A DNA stretch of 64,000 bases, taken from the NCBI GenBank assembly GCA_027576995.1, contig JANBQC010000004.1:1-64000 (forward strand), written 5' to 3'. The DNA is from Dimargaris cristalligena (lineage: Eukaryota; Kickxellomycota; Dimargaritomycetes; Dimargaritales; Dimargaritaceae). Made by a program: the position numbers and the translations under genes. Below the pieces are notes generated by a model. The model ran no database searches, was not told the origin of the DNA, and saw only the letters and a list, made by a program, of their open reading frames with translations. Positions 1-9,923 of the stretch are shown in pieces (position 1 is the stretch's first letter; each line of letters begins with the position of its first letter).

Positions 1-188
1 TTCTGGGACCTTCTCTCCCTTTCTCTATTATTCATCTATCTTTTCATTTAGGCTTCCTCTTTCGAGTATAAATACTCTCCCTTGCTGCCACCTCTTGGAA
101 CAGCAAGTCTATCATTACCTTTCCCTTTTATTATCCATCTTTTCAAATAAAGTTCAGTTTTCAAGGATTTGAGTTCAGTTCTTTACAG
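1..188 (+). repeat. LTR-like repeat, left copy (runs off window start)
   Basis: This segment reappears almost unchanged, in reverse complement, at 15615-15803. It reads like a promoter/terminator unit: a TATA box (GTATAAATACTC near 64-75) is followed some 70 bp later by an AATAAA signal (near 146-151). That order is what an LTR would carry, but no terminal TG..CA, target-site duplication or primer-binding site could be fixed because the copy is cut by the window edge. It contains only one CpG. Similarity stops after CAGTTCTTTACAG. Confidence 0.6.
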
Positions 189-2400
189 TATATATAGAGT
201 TTATTAGAGTAAACTAGAGGGGTGAGAATAAGCTAAGGAATCTAACTAGTGTGGCAAGGTGGACTGTCCCCCTATAGCCACACTTATTTTATTATTATTA
301 TTACTATTATGCAGGGTATGAAGCAGCTTTTTTTTCTGGTATAACCAGTTTTTTGCCCTTCCCCTTTAACCCATTCTTTCTACATGAATTTTCCCTTTGA
401 TTTTTATATATTCCTATTGGCTAATCCACCCTTTTCATATAATTGGGTATGCATATTCATGCATGATTATTAGTGGCTCTTTAGTTTATTCTTATCCTTT
501 ATTTTATTAGTTCTACTCTATGAATTCTCTTTCCCCCTATAATTGGTAATGCAGGTTCACTGCAGGCTTATTGGCTTATTATAATTCTCTGTCCTATACA
601 GGAAAATGGCTTAGCATTTTTTAGGTAATAATATGTACTATTGATGCAGGTGATTGGGTCATGTATATAGTCAATCATCACACTCATGCAAGTAATTGGT
701 ATATGCATTAGTGTGCATTTTTTATATATAAGGGTAACTTTTTCCCCTCTATTTTTCTGTGTCAAATTTTGGGTGTCAATTTTCTTTTTTTCTTTTTCTT
801 TACAATAAAACTACCTTTACTATTACTTTGGATTACTTGGATTTATATACCTTTGAAAGTTGTGGTTGCCAAGGAAATGGTCCTTTTGAGCTTCCAAACT
901 GGTATTATTATTACTTGGGTTAGACTGGTTTTTTTTTATTATAAGGTATTTTATATTGAATTTTTATTTGAGTGATAAACCAGTTCACCTGGAGAAGCCA
1001 CCCTACCCTTTTGATATATTTTTGTTGTTTATTTTAGTAGCTTAATGCCACCACTCTGTGACACTAGTCACTAGGGGCCTAGTTATATATATGCAGCGAC
1101 CACTCCAGAGGGAGGTCCCAAGGGAAGACTATGGGTAACTAAGGTATATAGTGAAAATAGACCAACCAGATGGCTACTAGTATCTGGAAGACTCTCATGG
1201 TAACCAGAAGAGTCTTTGGATTGTTAATGCCAAACCAACTGTGGCACTAGCAATGGACCAAGGAGAACAAGGTGATGTACATACAGTCAGGGTGGAACCC
1301 CATCCATCTGGGAATGACTCCCCTTAGAGGAGAACCTGACATTACTATGGCCACAACATCCTTACTTGGCCCATGTATTTTCACCAATATAAAAAGGAAG
1401 AAATAGCCTGCCAAGACAGAGCTCCCTATATGACTATCAACCCCACTCACTTATTAATCACTTAATTGCCAGTATCTCCATTATCACTTATTCACATCAT
1501 TTCATACAATAAATCTATGTTATTCAGCCCACTATAGTTATAGTCTGCTCATAAGAAAATTTGCTAATTAACAGGATCAGCATGTTGAGTGATTAGTGTA
1601 AAGTGGTGAAGTCCAGAAGGGGAAGGGTTATATGATATAGGGTGATCCCATAGTACCAGGGGTGACCATGGGAAGGTTAATGTGGTGCTCTATGGCCTAA
1701 TGGAGATGGACACTATTGTGTCTGGATTAAGTCAGATTAGAAGGTCCAACATAGACTAGATATAATGAAAATTTGAGATATAATTAAACCACACTTTATA
1801 CATTTTTTCCTCATATGGCATCAATGCCAGTTTTGGGTTTGTAAGTCTTGAGATATCAGGCATAGTGTCATGAGAGAGTTGGTGGTATTCCAAAATTGAG
1901 TAGTTAGTAGGCCTTAACCACATCATGGAAAATGTACTAAGTATAGCAGACCTTAAAATAAGATTTATAAGAAATTTGATAAGAGTTGCCTATTAGGCAA
2001 TTGACCACCAGTGTATCCTATCAATACTTATCTACCTTTGGTCCTGAGCACCTGAAAACTGGCACCAATCACACCCCTTCACCAGGATACTGTCTCTTAC
2101 AATTAGTATTACTGTGATATGTCAATCCATGATCTATCCACCCACCAAAAATGGTCTCCCATCCAATTACCTCATGCTATCAACATTATGGAATTCGCAT
2201 TGACTTAATAGTTTATAATTTAAGTGCCTCATCTAATGTCTGGCCTAGGCCAGGTCCTATCGCCAACTGTTTTATACTTTCACAAGTAGGATATGTCGTG
2301 GGTTCCTATACTGGGTCTAGCTGACATGGCCAGCCTAATTATATTTGTGTAAAAATGGATCCAAGTGTGCAGGCTTATTTGCTGTATAGTCACTGAATAT
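189..2400. repeat. CpG-depleted repeat remnant, no intact ORF
   Basis: There is no convincing coding sequence here, and CpG dinucleotides are almost absent, in contrast to the genes. Several blocks match 16.17-16.90 kb in the same orientation: 195-250 with 16171-16224, 1074-1145 with about 16231-16312, 1150-1217 with about 16650-16715, and 1591-1765 with about 16733-16895. The blocks are separated by different spacers in the two copies, so each copy has had its own insertions or deletions. This is most simply decayed transposable-element sequence. The longest frame (1247-1450, minus) has no recognisable domain. Confidence 0.55.
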
Positions 2401-3304
2401 CCCATTTGGTCGAAACCTTCAGCCAAGAGCTTAGGCTGAAGCTCTATTCCGGGAGCAAATAGTATACCTAGCGGCTTAGATTATAGCACCAATTTATAGT
2501 ACCTAGCCATAACCCAGGGACCTGTGGTGTATATAATGCCTTAGCGTAGATTTCCGTGCTGCCATCTGACTACTCAATAAGGGAGACAAGTGGGTATGGC
2601 TACACTCTCATTGTCTTCTAAATATGGGACAAGTTCAGTCCCGCTTTTTAACAAAAGAAAAACCGCCTGTGCCCCCATACGGATTTCATTGCAATATATA
2701 TATATATATATGTACTGATGTTCGCCTATATTCACACAAACGGCAACCTTCTCGGTTTTTATCAGTATCCCTGTTGAGAAACAATACTATTCAATGATTT
2801 AAGTGGGCGTCCGTTTTTTCTAATATCTATATTGACTCCATACCATTCTACCTCTGCAAAAATCTACGGAGAAAAAAAAACGAGAGGGAACAGCTCTCTA
2901 AAATAGAGTTTATTGAGGAAACCAATGTCAAAGGTACATTAGTTGTTAAATCTATACATTTGGCTATGTTAGTCAGTTAATCTCCATCATAATTGCGGGG
3001 TAGCCAAATGAGGGGTACCCAGCATAGTATTCAAGGATAAGCGGGGTAAAGGAGCAACCCCGGTGAATGATAAAACAGTTGGCGAATTCCAAACGATCCA
3101 ACCCGGCGTTGTGGTTAGAGGTCCGATCAGTAGAGAACGGCAACTCATTCCCTTTACGATCTCCGCTCAGTGGGGGGATATGTCCCCTGGCCATTTGCGG
3201 GGTTACATTTGAGCTGACGATGCCCCGCCAGTCCCAGCAATTTGGATTCAGGGGCCTCCTTTTCCCGGCCTGTCCCTCCTTCACCTGCAGCGAGGTTCCC
3301 AGGA
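2401..3304. other. Spacer between repeat block and START gene
   Basis: AT-rich sequence without a supported gene. It holds a (TA)n run at about 2694-2711 and an A-rich run near 2871-2881. From about 3060 on, base composition becomes GC-richer because this is the 3' flank of the minus-strand START gene. The frames at 2973-3540 are shadows or 3' flank of that gene. Confidence 0.5.
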
Positions 3305-4135
3305 TCAGCGGTCTTTTGTTTTATGACAGGCATCCCGGAGGTTTTTAACAAACGCGGGCACCCCCGCCTTGACCACCCAGTTGATAATAAACGCGGGGAT
3401 ATGACCATCGGGATTCTCGAAATAATGCATAGCGACCTGGCATCCGCGACCGATCGGGAGGGCCGAGACCACCAGAGCCTGGAAGTACTGCTTGACCCGA
3501 GTGCGGCCCTTGCTGGGTTTAGGTAGCTTGGTCTGGGCACTGACTAGCCGGTCGGGAATACCCGAGTAGTTGCCCTGTTCAGTCAAGGAAGAGCCCAAGG
3601 TTACATAATAAGTGCGACCCTGGTGGACCACCGTGTGTTTATGGATTCGGTAGACGTATTCCCGGTTAGTAAGGGGGAACGGGTACTTGACCGTGTACTG
3701 GTACTGCTGGGGACCTAATTCGTCGTAGCCGAGCATGTTGACATCCCAGGCTTTACGGTAGTTGAGGTCGGTGTAAACCTGGTCCAGAACACTGGCCTCG
3801 ACATCCGCAAAGACCCCCTTCACCCGGTACTCGTATAAGACTCCCCCACCCTGGGCCTCGGCGGCGGGGGTGTGGCCATGGGGCTCCGTTGTCGAAGATG
3901 GGGACGGCCCAGTAGCCGCTGGGTCGACCTTGGGTAAGGGTCGGACTTCGTTTATGATTTCATCGAGGGCTAGCCCGTATGGCTTCGAGTTGTTGTAGAT
4001 TCGGCGGTAAAATTGAAACTGGTGAAGGTTTTCGAAATGCTCCCAGCCAGACAAGTCGGGCTCGACGGCGTCGCTCACCAATTGCTGGAATATAGGGTGT
4101 TCGCCAGGACCAGTAGCGTTACTTTCCTCGAGCAT
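3305..4135 (-). CDS. START-domain lipid-transfer protein (PCTP/StarD-like)
   Basis: Single-exon gene of 276 residues. Almost the whole protein is a START domain, the fold that holds one lipid (phosphatidylcholine in PCTP) in a deep pocket and moves it between membranes. Diagnostic pieces in order are the YEYRVKG strand, LNYRKAWD, the YPFPLTNREYVY segment typical of PCTP/StarD10, the HYFENPDGHIP strand, and the C-terminal helix FIINWVVKAGVPAFVKNL. That helix ends as it does in PCTP, so the stop at 3305 is believable. The start chosen is the ATG at 4135; the frame is open further upstream, but only through translated TA-microsatellite sequence. A Pro/Ser/Thr-rich insert (roughly residues 70-95) lies between the N-terminal helix and the first strand. 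There is no signal peptide or membrane segment, so it is presumably cytosolic. Lipid specificity cannot be read from the sequence. Confidence 0.85.
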   Translation of the reverse strand: MLEESNATGPGEHPIFQQLVSDAVEPDLSGWEHFENLHQFQFYRRIYNNSKPYGLALDEIINEVRPLPKVDPAATGPSPSSTTEPHGHTPAAEAQGGGVLYEYRVKGVFADVEASVLDQVYTDLNYRKAWDVNMLGYDELGPQQYQYTVKYPFPLTNREYVYRIHKHTVVHQGRTYYVTLGSSLTEQGNYSGIPDRLVSAQTKLPKPSKGRTRVKQYFQALVVSALPIGRGCQVAMHYFENPDGHIPAFIINWVVKAGVPAFVKNLRDACHKTKDR

Positions 4136-4140
4136 GGTTG

Positions 4141-4164
4141 TAATATATATATATATATATATAT
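4141..4164. repeat. (TA)n microsatellite next to START-gene ATG
   Basis: About eleven TA units end only a few bases upstream of the ATG at 4135 of the minus-strand START gene, so the repeat sits in its 5' leader or core promoter. Confidence 0.9.
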
Positions 4165-4249
4165 AAGAAATGTGTACTACTATTTCGCAGATGGGGGGTG
4201 GCACTATTGTACAAGATTACTACTATCAAAAATAAGGAATGTGAAATAG

Positions 4250-5618
4250 AGGGATATAGTGGCGGGGGGATGTGGCTGGTGGGGCAATATTGTGAAGGAT
4301 AAGAACCCGGGGGTTTTGAGGGAACATATATATATGTACATTTAATAGAGGCTTAATTCTAAGCCCCGCAACTTCTACAATGTGGCGGGCATTGTCGCCG
4401 CAAAGGATGACGTATTAGGGTGGATGGGGCAATGGAATTCTGGAAACCCCAACACAGTCAAGCCAAGTATCCCTGAGGGGATTATCCTTTTATTATTGTA
4501 TTCTTCGAGCAAATGAAATGAAAGGGGCCACTCATTATTTCTCTAGTAACCGGGTGTTATCTGCCAATATGAAAACGACGTATTCATCAGAACTGGGCGT
4601 TAGATAAACAGTATTATGTCGAAAATACGAGCCTGGCTGGTGACGATGCTAAGTCAAAAGTAACGGTAACGCACCGGGTTATAACAATGAAATGTGGATA
4701 AACCACCGACTCTTGGATTATTCCGGATGTGATAATTTAAGGGCCAAAAATGGTTGGCCCAAGAAAGTCGGATTCGGTTCAGACTGGCTTCAGAGTATGC
4801 TCCGGAGATTAAACACGTTTTGGGTGGGTTTTACAGTCCAAAATTTCAGACGAGGAAGTCCAACACCAAAAAAACCGTGCCTACCTCAACCCCAAGGACA
4901 TACAAAGGCCATTAATTTGTATTAACCGTTGGCCAGACCTGACCCAGTTGCCATTAATCTTTTACGCAGTTTTATATACACAGGCTACCTTGAATACTAA
5001 CTTGGAGCGATACACAGTCTCGTCCCCCAGATTATCTATCAAGTACCAAATGGACCTAATAAGCCCCTTGTCTTAGACGACCGATTAGGTTACCCGAACT
5101 CTTTCTCGATATCCTGCCCCGATAACCCCACACCCACCTGACCACCCGAGGCAATAAAAAAAAGGGGGTTCCCCTTGGAATTAGTATCCTATTCCTGACA
5201 TATAGATGTACACCTTTATACCCTATCACTCTGTTTTACATTACACTTATGCACACCCTTTGTAGACTGGATCTCTCTCCTTCACTGTAAATCTGACTTA
5301 GTGGATAGACATTCCTATTCCAGCATACCCCTATCCAGAAGACTCGAATGTGACATTGGAGAAGTTACCCATTGTAACAGAGACCTAGTGGAATGTGAAC
5401 CCGGCATGATGTGTAACAAATATATCGAAGTTTACAATGTAAAATGTTTATGTAAGATAGCGCTTATCTCCCACCATTCAGTTCGATAACCTTGGATACA
5501 ACAATATAGCAAAATACTACAAAATGAATTCGGGCTTGGTTTGTCAAGTTAAAAACAATATAAAATGATATATCCTAAAGCTACAATATATCGAAAAAGA
5601 CTAGTCGATGACCAATTA
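4250..5618. other. Spacer, nothing recognised
   Basis: AT-rich spacer upstream of the START gene and downstream of the 169-aa ORF. Only short frames are present (4692-4925 and 5301-5489, plus strand), and they have no recognisable motif. A short TATATATA run lies near 4326. Confidence 0.4.
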
Positions 5619-6128
5619 TCAGGATATATAGGTCCACTGGAAGCTTTCGTCATTGGGACCCCGGCGGTCCCACATGGAGAAATGAGGAGTAGTTGTCCAT
5701 TTGAAGAGACCAGCCCCACGCAGTTGGCGCTCCAGTATTCCTAAACTATACTGCATGTGGACTTGGTCATCCGGGTGGATCCCATTAATGTACCAGAAGT
5801 CGTTCTCGAATCCAGCATTTTCCGGAGAACTGGAAAAATCATTAGCCTGCTCGGCGAGGGTTCGGTCGGGATTATCGCACAAGTACCACAGTGTAAACTG
5901 TTCAGGATGGGTGTCTCTCCATCGCATAACGATGATGAATGTGCATGGGAGGCAAACAATTCGACCGTCCTGGTATTCATCGTTGGTTCGAGCGGTAATT
6001 TCCGAATTGATCCAGAAATTTATGCCTCTCAGCACTCCCACCGCGATACTCTTGGCGGATGGTCGCGAAGTGGGGAACAGGAAAGGGATCGGACTATTTC
6101 GGTCGATGGGTGCATTGTTCGAGGACAT
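5619..6128 (-). CDS. Hypothetical protein, 169 aa
   Basis: An ATG-initiated frame of 169 codons (ATG at 6128, TGA at 5619). I do not recognise the family. It is rich in aromatic residues, particularly Trp (FWINSE, VMRWRDTHPEQFTLWYLCDN, NDFWYINGIHPDDQ, LFKWTTTPHFSMWD, FQWTYIS), which is unlike random translation and suggests a compact globular domain. There is no signal peptide or membrane segment, and only two Cys occur, in separate stretches. Two plus-strand frames (5701-6165 and 5757-6146) overlap it completely. I prefer the minus frame for its composition and because a C-rich leader follows the gene's upstream side. It could also be one exon of a larger gene. Confidence 0.45.
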   Translation of the reverse strand: MSSNNAPIDRNSPIPFLFPTSRPSAKSIAVGVLRGINFWINSEITARTNDEYQDGRIVCLPCTFIIVMRWRDTHPEQFTLWYLCDNPDRTLAEQANDFSSSPENAGFENDFWYINGIHPDDQVHMQYSLGILERQLRGAGLFKWTTTPHFSMWDRRGPNDESFQWTYIS

Positions 6129-8083
6129 ACTTCTTCTTTTTTTTAGGGGGGGTGAGGATTTGTGAGCGAATATGCTATATTTTGGACTGGATCAGGATGT
6201 TGAAATAGGAAATAAGGTAGGAATGACCTATAAGAAATAATAAACAGGGCGTAGGGGGAAAATGGAAACACAGATAGTGAGCTATATCGCGTGAAAATGG
6301 CACTAAAAGGGCTTTAAGGGAATATCTAATCCGACAATTGCTAAATGATATTGTCAAGGGTTGGTCTGGCTAAGCGATGCTATTGAAGAGACGATGGCGA
6401 TGGATGTTGATATAGAATGTGGGGGGTGAATTTCATTTCAAAGGGTATGGATATCTATTCGTTTATATACGCATCGCAGGCATGACTAGATGGGGCTTTG
6501 GTAGGGTAAGGTGGTTAACGGGAACTATTGTGTATACAATCAAATGTCCCATCCATATGATGCTAGCCCAAGATTCGGCATAGCCTAATCCAAGGTACAA
6601 TATAACAATGTCTACTTCAAAGGGACTGGTGGAGCCTCTCGTAGATAGTATAGTGGCTACAACAAACCATGTTTGCTGCGAAAGTGTCTCCAGGGATAGT
6701 TGGGGGCCACGCGGGTTTCGGAATCCTAGTCTTGGAGCCCATTATGGGTCTAACACGCCAAAGACTATGGCTCCGTGGGATAAACCAGTGGCTTAGGGAA
6801 TTCCGCGGAAATTCTCGTAGATGCCGATTGTCTAATTCCTACTGGTTGTATTGAAGCTGATCCGAACGCTATTGACTAATGAAATTTGAACGAATGAATA
6901 ATCCAGTACCCGGGGCCGCAACACCACCAGTATAAGCACACCCATTCTCCTCCCTATTTTAAATACAAACAATGTCGCCTCTTTATTCCCTCCAACTTGC
7001 GTTAGTTCTATGAGCTTCAATGATTTTGGTACCTAGTTATTTTGGGACAATCGAAAAATCGAAAGACCCGTGGGGATCCCCGTCGAACATCGACAGCAAG
7101 GGAAAATATTGGTTTGGAAATGGCCTGAATCATCGTATTCTAATGGGGTAGGGACAGTGAGTTCTTAGAAACTAAGCCACCGTGTGTTGGAACCACCGCA
7201 ATCAAAGCAGCAGTTCCGATTGGCAGCCGCTATTGTCAGGTCACGGCACCATCGACGAGGTATCCTAGAAGTCAAGAATTTATATTGATCAAAACGAATA
7301 GTTCTTGGCATCAGTATCATATTTATTTTTAGAAAAAATAATTCAGTATACCTGGGGCCAGCACTCCTATGCCCTTGGTGTATACCCTTTGACAGAATAA
7401 TGCACACGTATGTCATATTTTTTTAGCATTTGGGGTACCCTGTATATCGTATGCCTGACAACATTCGTCCGCCTCTCATTTTTCAAATGTGGGACATTCG
7501 AGTACTATTGTGACCATCTCCCGAGATGACAAGTCACTACTCCACAAAATAAACGGAATCATGTGGGACTTATAATATTTAATAATTCCCCAAATGAGGT
7601 CAGGAATTGTATACATTGATTGTACATTATTTATTCGGCCTGAAGCCATCCCCAAAACAAGCTCATTGTCTAACAATGTTGGAAGTCCATATGGTAAATC
7701 GAAAATGTGCGGAGTGCATCGGTATTACCTTTCCAGTTGCATGGTTACCCTGGGCCAACCCAAAAGAAGTAAACGGCGTGTGGCCTTATACCAAACACGG
7801 GCTAGCCATGGGACTACGTGTACTGGGTTTTGTTTTGAAGGTATAGGTAGTCAACATTTTCAAGTTTGGCCACTCTGATAGGGTTTGGTTCAGGATGTAC
7901 GAAATTTAAAATAAAATAAACAACGGGTTGGGTTAAAATCATAGAATTTAGAAGGGGATAGACTCCGAGGGTGGCGACCGAAAGACCAGCTCCATAATTT
8001 TTCAAGGACAAGTAGTATCCATAGGGTATCCTCTTCGCCGAACCACCCATGTATCTCGGCTACACTTAGTTAGATTTTGGTAC
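6129..8083. other. Spacer, nothing recognised
   Basis: About 1.9 kb between the 169-aa ORF and the MED18 3' end. Only short overlapping frames occur on both strands, without motifs. A final small MED18 exon could lie at its right end (see MED18). Confidence 0.4.
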
Positions 8084-9128
8084 TTACCCTTCTAGCCAGG
8101 TCTTAAAACGACTGAGCTCTTCCGGTACCCGCTTGACCTGGTCTTGGTGGACGTTTTGGACCAGAACTTCAATTAGCCACGAGCCATCTTTGGTACGAGG
8201 CTGTTTGGTGGAAAGATCGTGGGGCCGCTCTAGGTCATAGACGCGGGATACCATCACCTTGAACCGATCGTGGCAGACAAACCAGCAGCCCTCTTTAATT
8301 AACTCGAATGCATAACGGTAGCCAAGTAGGGATACGAATTTGAAGGCATCGCCGCCACTAATTACGGAGTACAGCTCGGGCCGGGTCGTGGCGACGGTGG
8401 ACATGTGGGGATCGGGGTGACCCTGTTGGCACAGAAACCTTTCAACGCGAAATAAATCCCACGAGTGAGGCAGCATATAGGGAGTTAGAATAGTGGTGGG
8501 GATATTGTGGGTATGAGGGGCATTATCAGTGGGACGCTGTAATTTGGGGGGAGGTGGGAATGGATCCCAAAATGAGGGCAACTGGTGTCCAGCGATTAGG
8601 AATGCCCAGCAGGCGGATATGATAGATCGGATGACAGCAGCCGTATGCATACACCTAAGTGGCTTATATATTAAGTTACCATTTGCGAATATGAAGGTTT
8701 TGGGGGTCGCAGTCAGGGCCCACCTCACTCTGCAGCCGAAGGACGACATCGTCGTTACGCATGGGACCAGGAGGAGTCTGTACTGTAGGGAAGGGCGCGT
8801 CAGGGAAATAGGTAGCAGTGTTGCAGAGCCATACTATAAGGATCATGCGGTATAGTAATTATCACTAGGCAAGGTCGGTGTGGCAGCTGGAAACGTCCAT
8901 ATTGGCAAATAAGGATAGACCGCCTCCTGGCTTGAACCAGCCCGGGACGAGAAGTGGACAGAGAGCGAGCTACCTACCAGTGGGCACAAGACCAAGGATA
9001 TGTTGGGTCAGGGGCTGCCGCATGTCCTCACCACCGCAGAGACTCACGAGCCGGTCCATGAGGGCGGGGTACATGTGATCTGGTACGAGACCATGAAGAC
9101 TGCATTCGTAGGTAGTTGGGAGAGCCAT
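8084..9128 (-). CDS. MED18: Mediator complex subunit 18 (MED18/Srb5)
   Basis: MED18 sits in the Mediator head module, which links activators to RNA polymerase II in the nucleus. Reconstructed exons, with matching phases: 9128-8978 (ATG at 9128, donor GTAGGT), 8782-8680 (acceptor CCCTACAG, donor GTAACT) and 8438-8084 (acceptor GAAAG preceded by a CTAAC branch site). Exon 1 gives the start of the fold, YECSLHGLVPDHMYPALMDR. Exon 2 gives VVLRLQSEVGPD followed by HIRKW. Exon 3 continues with FLCQQGHPDP, the LGYRYAFELIKEGC motif shared by all MED18 proteins, the KVMVSRVY strand, then SWLIEVLV and a last helix ELSRFKTWL. The joined protein has 202 residues, close to human MED18 (208). The TAA at 8084 overlaps a perfect GTAAGT donor, so a short extra C-terminal exon below 8082 is possible. 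It is divergent from XPO1, with about 800 bp between the starts. Confidence 0.85.
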
Positions 9129-9923
9129 GCGGGATGTGAAGGGAAGCTTTGACTGAGGAATGGGCCGATAAATAGAGAAACACCGGATTGGAACCAAGTG
9201 GATGGGATTTGGAAAGAGGCGCTGCGACTTCCGCGGTTAGCTAAGGTGATCCCTCTAATCCAGGCGCAGCCAGTGAAAGAGGTGGACGGGGTCCATTTCA
9301 CATGGATAGACACGCCCTACCAAGTGGCCAAGTTGGAGGAGTGTGTGTGTATGTGACGGTTCGAAGCAGACGAACACCGGGCTTCGAAAGCGCCGTCGCT
9401 GGCGGTTAGGTAGGCGCAGCCGCAATCGATCTCTACTGATGCCAGCTTAATAATCCAGCCACCTGATGCCCAGGCCCGGCGAATAAACGGGGGGTCCCTG
9501 GTCATGGGAACTTGGTCGGTTGGTTGGGGAAGAAAGCCTCACTCTATGCAGTGCAGTGAACTAGAAGAGAGAGAGTCCTGTGTATACCCGCCGTGGCTAT
9601 ATGCCCTCCCCCAAACGGCCTCTTGATTATTGCATACAACCACTAATTCTCTGCATATAAACCATCACCACTCTTATAGTCCACACATCCCGGGCAAGGC
9701 TGTGCAACGTTGCTTGTTGTTTTCGGGTTCTTTTTCTTTTTGACTTTCCGACTCCTTCACCCACACACCACCTGCCTACTGCTTGCTGTATCTCTCTCTT
9801 ATCCCTAACCGTGTCTTTTTTACTTTGTCGTTCCTCCGCCTTTTTACCATTTCATTTCATTACATCCTTCTTCCCTGCCCTCCTTCACTCATACAATCGT
9901 TTCTGTGACTCCACTCGACCGCC
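9129..9923. promoter_or_regulatory. Divergent MED18/XPO1 promoter region
   Basis: About 800 bp between the divergent starts of MED18 (9128, minus) and XPO1 (9924, plus). The right half, about 9700-9920, is strongly pyrimidine-rich on the plus strand, as expected for a fungal core promoter and leader upstream of XPO1. No canonical TATA box was assigned, and the small frames here are shadows. Confidence 0.4.
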
